From Saprospiraceae bacterium (GTDB taxonomy: Bacteria; Bacteroidota; Bacteroidia; Chitinophagales; Saprospiraceae), in the NCBI GenBank assembly GCA_027008645.1, contig JALVEE010000008.1, forward strand, positions 1-51,151: a stretch of 51,151 nt of DNA. The letters are read 5' to 3'. How positions within the stretch are numbered: the stretch's first letter is position 1; every line of letters begins with the position of its first letter. The translations under genes and the position numbers were made by a program. Positions 1 to 6,170 of the stretch are shown here, one piece after another. Under the pieces are notes generated by a model. It did not search any database. It saw nothing but the letters and a program-made list of their open reading frames with translations, and was not told where the DNA came from.

Positions 1-2
1 AT

Positions 3-89
3 TCTTGTCCGCAGTGCAACAGCTATTTGAAAGATATATTTCAGGGAAAAGAATTAAGGATAAAAGCAATAACAATTGATAATAAATAA
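3..89 (+). CDS. hypA: Hydrogenase maturation factor HypA, C-terminal end (partial)
   Basis: The frame open from the left edge reads SCPQCNSYLKDIFQGKELRI and ends in IDNK before a TAA at 87-89. This matches the C-terminal zinc-finger half of HypA: the second CPxC cysteine pair followed by the G-x-E-L-x-I strand. HypA works with HypB to insert nickel into the large subunit of [NiFe] hydrogenases. Only about 28 codons are present; the start lies outside the window. The stop is 6 bp before hypB, so they are co-transcribed. The identification rests on a short segment plus the hypB neighbour, which together are convincing. Confidence 0.85.
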   Translation, partial: SCPQCNSYLKDIFQGKELRIKAITIDNK

Positions 90-95
90 AATACT

Positions 96-872
96 ATGTG
101 CGATACTCATACTCCAAACACGATAATAATCAGTAAACCCGGTGAGCAACATACACATTCTCACCATGAACATCACGACCATCACCACAGTCACCCTCAC
201 GATCATAGCCATACTGACAATGAAGGCAGGGTTATTGAATTAGGAAAAGATATTATGCAATTCAATGATGTGGGGGCAGCGAGAAATAGAGGTTATTTTG
301 ATGCTAAAGAGATTGTAGCTCTTAATTTGGTAAGCTCTCCGGGATCGGGCAAAACCAGTATATTGGAAAAAACATTGGCTGATCTCAAAGACGAAATCAA
401 TTTTAGTGTAATAGAAGGAGACCAGCAAACGATGAATGACGCAGATAGAATAGATTCTCTCGGAATACCTGTTGTGCAGGTCAATACAGGAGCGCTTTGT
501 CATCTGGAGAGCGATATGGTTTATGAGGCAGTAAAAAATCTTAATCCTCCGCCAAAATCATTTCTTATGATAGAAAATGTCGGTAATTTGGTCTGCCCAT
601 CGAAATTCAGGCTCGGAGAAGATTATAGAGTAGTGATTATTAGCACAACAGAAGGAGATGACAAACCGATAAAATATCCGGACATGTTTGAGGGATCTGA
701 TGTGTGCATAATAAACAAAATTGATCTTTTACCATATCTTAATTTTGATGTGGAAAAAGCAAAAGATTATGCAAGAAAAGTAAATCCGAGGTTAGTATTT
801 TTTGAGGTTTCAGCAACAACAGGAGAGGGTATGGATAATTGGTATGAGTGGTTGAAAGGACTGAGAGTTTAA
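96..872 (+). CDS. hypB: Hydrogenase nickel incorporation GTPase HypB
   Basis: SIMIBI-class GTPase that stores or delivers nickel to the [NiFe]-hydrogenase large subunit together with HypA, in the cytoplasm. A histidine-rich stretch at about residues 19-39 is the nickel-binding tail found in many HypB proteins. The P-loop SSPGSGKTS is at about 80-88, followed by EGDQQT (switch region), the conserved ENVGNLVCPS segment with its metal-site cysteine, and the G4 motif NKIDLL near the end. At 258 aa it is a usual length for the His-rich form. It starts 6 bp after hypA. The hydrogenase structural genes are not in the window, and a mobile element (891-979) separates hypB from hypC. Confidence 0.97.
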   Translation: MCDTHTPNTIIISKPGEQHTHSHHEHHDHHHSHPHDHSHTDNEGRVIELGKDIMQFNDVGAARNRGYFDAKEIVALNLVSSPGSGKTSILEKTLADLKDEINFSVIEGDQQTMNDADRIDSLGIPVVQVNTGALCHLESDMVYEAVKNLNPPPKSFLMIENVGNLVCPSKFRLGEDYRVVIISTTEGDDKPIKYPDMFEGSDVCIINKIDLLPYLNFDVEKAKDYARKVNPRLVFFEVSATTGEGMDNWYEWLKGLRV

Positions 873-890
873 TGAGCTGTTTTCTATAAT

Positions 891-979
891 GGGCGCATTT
901 CATTTTTTCGCGTTGCGGGTTGATTCTCCTTTAGGAGTCAGAGGCAAAAAATGGGAAAAGCAAAAAAATGAAATACACC
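891..979. mobile_element. TIR element E1 (MITE-like), type A cargo, 89 bp
   Basis: The left end GGGCGCATTTCATTTTTTCG and the right end AAAAAAATGAAATACACC are inverted repeats. The core carries the small palindrome CTCCTTTAGGAG. It is flanked by near-identical 9-mers, TTCTATAAT (882-890) and TTCTAGAAT (980-988), which read as a target-site duplication with one later change. Its core matches E2 and E4 but lacks their inner hairpin of about 38 bp. It sits between hypB and hypC inside an operon. No protein is encoded. Confidence 0.8.
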
Positions 980-1030
980 TTCTAGAATCCACTAGTAATA
1001 GATTTTAATATTTTTTTAAATTAATAAATA

Positions 1031-1297
1031 ATGTGTTTAGCAATACCGGGAAAAATAATAAGTATAGATGACCAATTGGATGATGTGTTTAGAATAGCAA
1101 AAGTCACTTTCAATGGTATAATAAAAGAGGTAAATCTTGTGATGGTTCCCGAAGCCAAAATAGGAGATTATGTGATGGTACATGTAGGTTCGGCAATAAG
1201 CATTGTGGATGAGGAAGAAGCCAAATACACTATGGATATTCTTATGAAGATGGATGAATTGACGGAGTTAAATAAAGACGAATACGATATTGAATAA
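1031..1297 (+). CDS. hypC: Hydrogenase assembly chaperone HypC/HupF
   Basis: Small chaperone that carries the Fe(CN)2CO centre with HypD and escorts the hydrogenase large-subunit precursor. The N-terminus MCLAIPGKI is the family signature; Cys2 is the essential ligand exposed after Met removal. The DYVMVHVGSAI segment matches the family's G-D-Y-V-x-V-H-x-G-x-A-I core. At 88 aa it is a normal length. It lies downstream of hypB, separated from it by element E1, and 12 bp before the membrane methyltransferase gene. hypD, E and F are not in this window. Confidence 0.96.
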   Translation: MCLAIPGKIISIDDQLDDVFRIAKVTFNGIIKEVNLVMVPEAKIGDYVMVHVGSAISIVDEEEAKYTMDILMKMDELTELNKDEYDIE

Positions 1298-1309
1298 ATA
1301 ATTAGCATT

Positions 1310-1834
1310 ATGATATTCAGACTTGCTATGTGGATTATTATGATTTTCGGCGGTATTGCCGGAGGTTATTACTTGGATAGTCTGCTATTTCCTGAAATTC
1401 ACAAATCATTGATATTTCATGTTTTAAGTTTTGTGCTTGGAGTTTTTCTTTTGAATTTAGTGCTGAGAATTAGTAGAAATACCGGAAGAACATTGGCCAA
1501 ATACGGTAGAAAAGGCGAATTGAAGCGTTTGGAAACTAATGTTCTTGTGAAAGAGGGAATATATAAGTATATGCGCCATCCTATGCATTTGGGACTTATG
1601 CTTTTTCCTTTGGCTTTTGCGTTAATGGTAGGGTCGCTTTCATTTATTTTGATAATTGCGCCCATAGAAATTTTATTAATGCTTGTATTGATTAGAGTTG
1701 TAGAGGAACCGGAAGCTATCAAGAAATTTGGAGATGCATATTTGGAATACAAAAAGCAAGTCCCTGCATTTTGCTTAAAAATCGCATGCCTTAAGGAGTT
1801 GTTAAAAGAAATACCGAAAAATATTATGATGTAG
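1310..1834 (+). CDS. Isoprenylcysteine carboxyl methyltransferase-family membrane protein
   Basis: A 174-aa integral membrane protein with about four hydrophobic segments (roughly 5-25, 35-55, 95-115 and 115-130). The C-terminal half has the ICMT/phospholipid-methyltransferase signature: YKYMRHPMHLG (RHP motif) and, after a hydrophobic stretch, EEPEAIKKFGDAYLEYKKQV, the E-x(n)-F-G-x-x-Y-x-x-Y pattern that binds SAM. The family methylates lipids or small molecules at the membrane; the substrate here cannot be told. It starts 12 bp after hypC, so it appears to ride in the hydrogenase maturation operon, which is an unusual partner. Element E2 follows 41 bp after its stop. Confidence 0.8.
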   Translation: MIFRLAMWIIMIFGGIAGGYYLDSLLFPEIHKSLIFHVLSFVLGVFLLNLVLRISRNTGRTLAKYGRKGELKRLETNVLVKEGIYKYMRHPMHLGLMLFPLAFALMVGSLSFILIIAPIEILLMLVLIRVVEEPEAIKKFGDAYLEYKKQVPAFCLKIACLKELLKEIPKNIMM

Positions 1835-1875
1835 CATACCCTTTGTTATTTCAAAAACATTTAATAAGGGCAAAT

Positions 1876-2035
1876 GGGTGCATTTCATTTTTTCGCGTTG
1901 CGGGTTGATTCTCCTTTAGGAGTCAGATTTATCCTGTGAAATCTACGAAGTATTTCAACAGGAGGCAAAGCAATGGGTAAAGTGAAAAAATTGTAGATTA
2001 TCATTGAAAAGTATACCACAAAAATGAAATACACC
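1876..2035. mobile_element. TIR element E2 (MITE-like), type A cargo with inner hairpin, 160 bp
   Basis: The left end GGGTGCATTTCATTTTTTCG pairs with the right end AAAAATGAAATACACC. The flanks AGGGCAAAT (1867-1875) and AGAGCAAAT (2036-2044) differ at one of 9 bases, consistent with a target-site duplication. The core contains CTCCTTTAGGAG, then a second palindromic insert between CCTGTGAAAT and ATTTCAACAGG (about 1935-1960). E4 also has this insert; E1 lacks it. The right part is more diverged, with an extra stretch before the terminal repeat. Confidence 0.8.
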
Positions 2036-2130
2036 AGAGCAAATACCTGTTTTTATTAATATATTGCATTTTCTATGCAACATATTTTGAAGTTTAAGCA
2101 AATAAGATACCGGAAAGGCTATTAATAAAT

Positions 2131-2341
2131 AGGTGTATTTTTTTTTCGCGTTTTAACAAGAAGTTTTGTTGATGTTTTTAATATAGCGTACCTACGGCAC
2201 GTATTTTAGTTGGTATAGTCATATTTTGTACCTAATGGCACATTGCTGTAGTTTATAAATGTAAAACTGCTTAATTTCATAAGTGGGATGGTTTATCCAA
2301 ATAGAAAAAATAACGTAAAATGCGAAAAAATGAAATACAGT
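2131..2341. mobile_element. TIR element E3 (MITE-like), type B cargo, 211 bp
   Basis: The left end AGGTGTATTTTTTTTTCGCG and the right end TGCGAAAAAATGAAATACAG are the family inverted repeats. The interior is unlike E1, E2 and E4 but matches E6 at 28143: both have ACAAGAARTTTTGTTGATG, then TAGCGTAC.TACGGCACG, then TTTTAGTTGG, and near the end TTAATTTCATAAG. No clear target duplication was found. The right repeat contains an ATG that opens a reading frame into the downstream lipoprotein gene. Confidence 0.75.
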
Positions 2342-2400
2342 CTATTTATTGGATAGCTCAGATATTTAATTTATATAATAATTTAAAACATATTAAAATT

Positions 2401-2841
2401 ATGAAAAGAATAATTGCTTATATTGTACTTAGCTCTATTGTTTTATTGAGTAGTTGTAAGAAAGAAACTTTGGATTTTACATCGGATAAATATTTTGATG
2501 TTGAGCAATTTTTAAAATCGTCCAATTGTGATACTGATTGCCAAAAAGCTGCAAGTTGTGAAGGAAAAATAGTAAAATTGAGAGGAAAAGTCAATTTGGA
2601 CAACGCTGTTAAAGAACAAGGAGAATTCTGGCTAAATGACGTTGAAAATGAGAAATATCAAATTAATGTAAAACTTGATCCAAGTATTGTTGATATAGTT
2701 TTTTACAAGCTTGATGATTTCAAAGATGAAGTAGTAAGGGTTGAAGGAGAAATTGAAGGTTTTGATGCACCTACAAATGTTTCTTGTGACAGAAAATTTA
2801 TATTGAAAATTGATGATGAAAAAAAAGTGACTAGTGAATAA
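2401..2841 (+). CDS. Small lipoprotein, possible OB-like fold
   Basis: The start at 2401 gives MKRIIAYIVLSSIVLLSSC, a clean lipoprotein signal with lipobox LSSC (Cys19) and a positive n-region. The frame is open further upstream to an ATG at 2320, but those 27 codons come from the end of element E3 and would bury the signal peptide. The mature part (about 127 aa) has a CDTDCQKAASC cysteine cluster, then alternating strands (GKIVKLRGKV, EFWLND, INVKLD, VVRVEGEIEGF) that resemble an OB-fold. That fold is a guess from pattern only. The gene sits alone between elements E3 and E4. Confidence 0.75.
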   Translation: MKRIIAYIVLSSIVLLSSCKKETLDFTSDKYFDVEQFLKSSNCDTDCQKAASCEGKIVKLRGKVNLDNAVKEQGEFWLNDVENEKYQINVKLDPSIVDIVFYKLDDFKDEVVRVEGEIEGFDAPTNVSCDRKFILKIDDEKKVTSE

Positions 2842-2872
2842 TTCTGGTTAATATATAGGTCTCTAAAGAAAA

Positions 2873-2996
2873 GGGTGTATATCATTTTTTCGCGTTGCGA
2901 GTTGATTTCTCCTTTAGGAGTCAGATTTATCCTGTGAAATCTACGAAGTATTTCAACAGGAGGCAAAGAATAGTAAAACGAAAAATGAAATATACC
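2873..2996. mobile_element. TIR element E4 (MITE-like), type A cargo, 124 bp
   Basis: The left end GGGTGTATATCATTTTTTCG pairs with the right end CGAAAAATGAAATATACC. The flanks TAAAGAAAA (2864-2872) and TAAAGCAAA (2997-3005) match at 8 of 9 bases. The core has the same CTCCTTTAGGAG palindrome and the same inner hairpin as E2. The element's last base plus the duplicated TA form the stop codon (TAG, minus strand) of the neighbouring nucleosidase gene. Confidence 0.8.
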
Positions 2997-3697
2997 TAAA
3001 GCAAATACTCCGTAATACCTACAATTTTATTCCTTAAATTTCCGGCAGCTAATTCCATATTATTGAGAAATAATTCGCTTGTTGTCTCGGGTAAATCCAC
3101 AAAATCTGTAACAGCCTTTATCGCTGTAAAATCAGTATTGTGCAAAGAACATACCCATGCTACAGCAGCAGCTTCCATCTCTTTTATATCTACACTATTA
3201 TCTGTCATAATTCTCAAATCTTCAACTGATAAATCAAAAGAATCGCCTGTTGATATTAGCCCTTGTTTTAAACCAAATTTTTTAGATATGTCATAGCTAT
3301 CTATAACTTTATAACTTCCCATACCATATTCTGAATATCCTCCCGGAATGGATATTCGCCTGTCATGATATATAACCTTGTCTTGAGCGATATACACATC
3401 ACCGATTTTTGCTTTTTTACTAGAAAAACCACCGGCAGTCCCACAATTGATTACAAGATTTGGATGAAAATTATTTATTACAACAAAAGTGTTTAAAGTT
3501 GCTGCTTGAGAGCCGATATTATCAACTTTATATTCTTCGGATTTACCGTTTAATGACAAAATCAATGATTCATTTTTATTTGTATAAATCTCAATGGGAT
3601 AAAAAGTTGAACTTGCTTTTTCTAAACCGAAATAATCAATTATAGGCAAAGCCTCTTCATGCATTGCCATGACCAATGCAATTTTTTTATATTTCAT
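2996..3697 (-). CDS. 5'-methylthioadenosine/S-adenosylhomocysteine nucleosidase family protein
   Basis: A nucleoside phosphorylase/hydrolase fold of 233 aa. It starts MKYKKIALVMAMHEEA, as in MTA/SAH nucleosidases (catalytic Glu in the MxxEA motif). NCGTAGGF follows in the middle, then STGDSF, DIKEMEAAAVAWVC (the M-E-A-A-A ribose-contact motif) and the catalytic-Asp region KAVTDFVD. The enzyme hydrolyses MTA and SAH to adenine plus the thioribose, recycling the by-products of SAM reactions. The TAG stop overlaps the edge of element E4, so the original C-terminus may have been slightly different. A related purine nucleosidase role (for example futalosine hydrolase) cannot be fully excluded. Confidence 0.85.
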   Translation of the reverse strand: MKYKKIALVMAMHEEALPIIDYFGLEKASSTFYPIEIYTNKNESLILSLNGKSEEYKVDNIGSQAATLNTFVVINNFHPNLVINCGTAGGFSSKKAKIGDVYIAQDKVIYHDRRISIPGGYSEYGMGSYKVIDSYDISKKFGLKQGLISTGDSFDLSVEDLRIMTDNSVDIKEMEAAAVAWVCSLHNTDFTAIKAVTDFVDLPETTSELFLNNMELAAGNLRNKIVGITEYLL

Positions 3698-3714
3698 AGT
3701 ATGATACTATTCTA

Positions 3715-3918
3715 CTATTTTTTCTTACAAGTGTTTACTCCAATTATCCTGTATAGAGGACAAAAATTAATAAGCGAGGTCAATAATAGCACTATGCCGA
3801 TTACCAATAAAACCATAGCGGTAGTGTCGCTAATCTTTCCAAAATAATATAGCGCCATAATAATGACAGCAATAACAATTCTTATTATTTTGTCAGTAGG
3901 TCCGATATTTTTTTTCAT
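3715..3918 (-). CDS. YgaP-like membrane protein, DUF2892
   Basis: A 67-aa protein beginning MKKNIGPTDKIIRIVIAVII, with two membrane segments separated by GKISDTTAM and a conserved tail NFCPLYRIIGVNTCKKK. This is the standard stand-alone DUF2892 protein of Bacteroidota, corresponding to the membrane domain of YgaP. The function of the stand-alone form is unknown. The frame is open upstream for another 26 codons, but that segment is not family-like, so the start at 3918 was chosen. It lies 17 bp after the nucleosidase start on the same strand, so it is transcribed toward that gene. Confidence 0.9.
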   Translation of the reverse strand: MKKNIGPTDKIIRIVIAVIIMALYYFGKISDTTAMVLLVIGIVLLLTSLINFCPLYRIIGVNTCKKK

Positions 3919-4001
3919 ATTTCTAACTTTTGTTAATAATGGCGAAGATAATAAAAAATAACAACTATTTGTAGTCAAATATTGTAAGATTGACAAATAT
4001 G

Positions 4002-4067
4002 CGATAATTTAGGAATCAGAATCCTAAATAACCAGGTTAAATAGGAATCTAAATCCTAAAATATCGC
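4002..4067. repeat. Palindromic repeat, left flank of the AAA/DUF4143 gene (66 bp)
   Basis: CGATAATTTAGGAATC opens an imperfect palindrome that closes with TCCTAAAATATCGC. A second copy lies at 5345-5410, and by hand alignment 54 of 66 positions agree. The pair brackets the ATPase gene tightly: this copy ends 6 bp before the gene's stop codon. Each copy contains inner TAGGA/TCCTA arms able to fold as hairpins. Confidence 0.8.
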
Positions 4068-4073
4068 TTTAGT

Positions 4074-5303
4074 TCAATATCCGATAATATTTTTGTCATT
4101 AATATCTACACAAGACAGTTCAAATTTTTTATAATTTGTTAGAAACTTTGCATACTTTTTAGGGTTAAATTTATTGCAATTCCATTTTGCTTCAATAGCT
4201 AAACCTGAATCAGAGCTGTCTTTTATTACAAAATCTATTTCATTACCATCAGTCGTCCTCCAGTATCTTATATTTTCAGGAATGTATTTTATTCGTAGTT
4301 GGTTGTAAACGAAATTCTCAAATAGCATACCTTTATCTTCTCTATATGCAGGTAATTCAAAATTATTTATCAAGCTATTTCTTAATCCCAAATCATTGAA
4401 ATATATTTTGGGCATCTTTATGAATTCTTTTTTGAGATTGCTAAAAAATGGTTTAACCAAATCAATGTGAAAACATTTTTGTAAGATATATACATACCTC
4501 TCCACGGTTTTGTTATCCAGTCCAATCGTTCTGCCCAAACTATTTTTATTTAAAATATTACCTGTTTGTAATGATAAAAGCTGTAACAATACCAAAAACT
4601 TTAATTCTTTATCGACTTTGGATTCCAAAATATCTTTTCTCAAATACGAATCTTTTAATTCGTTTAACAAATGTATTTTTTCTGCCTTATCTTCTTCCAA
4701 AACTACTGCCGGATAACCTCCGTATATCAGATACTCATTTAAAAAACTCTTGATACTTCTTCGATACAATGATTTGTAGCTTGGTTCTTGTACCATAAAA
4801 CTAATCTCATTATTTAAGTCTTCCTCTTCCTTGAATTCCAAAAACTCATTGAATGACATTGGATATAGATGAAAAATTCTTTTCCGGCCGGCAAGAGAAT
4901 CTTTGAATTTTTTGTCTATATAAAAAGCACTACTCCCCGATGCAATGATTTTAACATTGTAATCATATTCGTCGTATAAATACTTGAGAAAATTAGACGG
5001 ATTGGAGAGATACTGAATTTCATCTATTAATATGTATATCCTTTTGGATGCTTTACCATCAATGATTTTTTTGGGTGTTTCTTGTACAAAATCAAATATA
5101 GCATTAGGGTTTTTGTCTAGAGTAAGTAATAATAGTTTATTTTCCAAATTGATAAATGCAACTATCTCATCCCTTTCTCTTAATTTTTTGAATAACTGTC
5201 GTAAAAGAGTAGTTTTACCAACCTGTCTTGCTCCTGTTATGATTGTGTAGCTTTTGTGATCCAGATGTTTTTCAAGACTTTTATATAGATACCGAGCTTT
5301 CAT
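4074..5303 (-). CDS. AAA-family ATPase with DUF4143 C-terminal domain
   Basis: A 409-aa protein. The N-terminal AAA_14 ATPase domain has Walker A TGARQVGKTT at about 23-32, Walker B as IYILIDEIQYL, and sensor IIASGSSAFY. SLAGRKRIFHLYPMSFNEFL follows, then the C-terminal DUF4143 part with YFNDLGLRNSLI, LFENFVYNQL and a nuclease-like IRYWRTTDGNEIDFVI. The family is common and patchy in Bacteroidota; its cellular role is not established. A TATCTTTG promoter element lies 15 bp upstream of the start. The gene stands alone between two copies of a 66-bp palindrome, which gives it the look of a one-gene mobile cassette. Confidence 0.9.
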   Translation of the reverse strand: MKARYLYKSLEKHLDHKSYTIITGARQVGKTTLLRQLFKKLRERDEIVAFINLENKLLLLTLDKNPNAIFDFVQETPKKIIDGKASKRIYILIDEIQYLSNPSNFLKYLYDEYDYNVKIIASGSSAFYIDKKFKDSLAGRKRIFHLYPMSFNEFLEFKEEEDLNNEISFMVQEPSYKSLYRRSIKSFLNEYLIYGGYPAVVLEEDKAEKIHLLNELKDSYLRKDILESKVDKELKFLVLLQLLSLQTGNILNKNSLGRTIGLDNKTVERYVYILQKCFHIDLVKPFFSNLKKEFIKMPKIYFNDLGLRNSLINNFELPAYREDKGMLFENFVYNQLRIKYIPENIRYWRTTDGNEIDFVIKDSSDSGLAIEAKWNCNKFNPKKYAKFLTNYKKFELSCVDINDKNIIGY

Positions 5304-5317
5304 TGTAATATTTGCTA

Positions 5318-5325
5318 CAAAGATA
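5318..5325 (-). promoter_or_regulatory. -7 promoter element for the AAA/DUF4143 gene
   Basis: The minus strand reads TATCTTTG, an exact match to the Bacteroidota -7 consensus TAnnTTTG, 15 bp upstream of the ATG. A good -33 TTTG was not found. Confidence 0.55.
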
Positions 5326-5344
5326 CGAATTATTTTTAGTAAAA

Positions 5345-5410
5345 CGATAATATAGGAGACAAATTCCTAAATAACCCGGTAATATAGGAAACAGAATACT
5401 AAAATATCGC
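5345..5410. repeat. Palindromic repeat, right flank of the AAA/DUF4143 gene (66 bp)
   Basis: The second copy of the 4002-4067 repeat, in the same orientation, starting CGATAATATAGGAGAC and ending TACTAAAATATCGC. It lies upstream of the gene's promoter element and 15 bp from a broken DUF4440 gene tail. Confidence 0.8.
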
Positions 5411-5425
5411 TATATATTATAAAAA

Positions 5426-5533
5426 TCAACTACAGGTCATACCTGTTATGATTTTCCATTCACCATTAAAATTTTTCCAAATAAGAAATACACCATTTGT
5501 GCCCGATTTTGGGGCTGATTCCTTTTTTTGAAA
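5426..5533 (-). pseudogene. Remnant C-terminal tail of a DUF4440 paralogue
   Basis: The minus-strand frame reads FQKKESAPKSGTNG, then VFLIWKNFNGEWKIITGMTC and a stop. It closely matches the end of the intact gene next to it (FNLIWKNINGDWKIITDMTC). About 36 codons remain, with no start and out of frame with the intact copy. It is most simply a partial tandem duplication or the leftover of a second paralogue. It lies between the right palindromic repeat (5345-5410) and the intact gene. Confidence 0.75.
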
Positions 5534-5537
5534 GGTT

Positions 5538-5981
5538 CTAACCACAGGTCATATCTGTTATAATTTTCCAATCACCATTAATGTTTTTCCAGATAAGATT
5601 AAAATACCCTGAGGGTTCATCTTTTTCTCTTTGCAATTTGTATCTACCAATAAGGTAGTATGTATCTTCTCCAAGTTTTTCGATTAAATCAATATCAAAG
5701 TGTAACTTACCCATTATAGTTGTATCAGGATAGGATTTCTTATAGTTATCGAGAGTTGTTTGCCATCCATAGGTTATCCCTTTGCTACCTACAAACTTCA
5801 AGGAGTCATTTTTCCAATAGCCTTCCATAAATTGTTTTATATCACCGTTATTCCAAGCCTCCTCTTGCATTTTCATAACTTTTTTAATTTCTTCTTTTAC
5901 ATTAGTGCCTGATTTGGAGGATGATATATTATTACAGGATGCCAATACAGCAATAAATATAAGGATTGATACGAATTTCAT
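5538..5981 (-). CDS. DUF4440/SnoaL-like lipoprotein
   Basis: A 147-aa protein. MKFVSILIFIAVLASC is a lipoprotein signal (lipobox LASC, Cys16). The mature part has the NTF2/SnoaL-like DUF4440 pattern: EEIKKVMKMQEEAWNNGDIKQFMEGYW at the start, then DSLKFVGSKGITYGW, and a final NLIWKNINGDWKIITDMT strand. The fold is a small cone-shaped ligand-binding domain; the ligand is unknown. A TACCTTTG promoter element lies 25 bp upstream. A duplicated fragment of its tail lies immediately downstream. Confidence 0.8.
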   Translation of the reverse strand: MKFVSILIFIAVLASCNNISSSKSGTNVKEEIKKVMKMQEEAWNNGDIKQFMEGYWKNDSLKFVGSKGITYGWQTTLDNYKKSYPDTTIMGKLHFDIDLIEKLGEDTYYLIGRYKLQREKDEPSGYFNLIWKNINGDWKIITDMTCG

Positions 5982-6006
5982 AGCAATGATTTTAATTGTT
6001 TGGTTT

Positions 6007-6014
6007 CAAAGGTA
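6007..6014 (-). promoter_or_regulatory. -7 promoter element for the DUF4440 lipoprotein gene
   Basis: The minus strand reads TACCTTTG, an exact TAnnTTTG match 25 bp upstream of the ATG. No convincing -33 element at the usual spacing. Confidence 0.5.
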
Positions 6015-6118
6015 AAAAATTTGTGAAATTTTGATAACAATTATGCTAATTTCAATTAAATAATTTTTATCAGGCAGCGATTGATATACTTTATGTCTCT
6101 ATTAATAAAGTGGTTAAA

Positions 6119-6126
6119 TAACTTTG
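6119..6126 (+). promoter_or_regulatory. -7 promoter element for the SprB-repeat adhesin gene
   Basis: TAACTTTG matches TAnnTTTG and lies 44 bp upstream of the ATG at 6171. It falls inside the longer upstream open frame, which supports 6171 as the real start. Confidence 0.45.
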
Positions 6127-6170
6127 TCCTGCTCCTATTGCATATTTTTATTAATACAAACTTTTTAACA

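Noticed and set aside
2320-2400. Longer start for the 2401-2841 lipoprotein
   Set aside because: The extra codons derive from the end of element E3 and would bury the lipoprotein signal peptide.
5480-5500. GAAATACACC in the DUF4440 remnant looks like an E-family right end
   Set aside because: The bases are explained by the duplicated coding sequence, and there is no partner end or target duplication.
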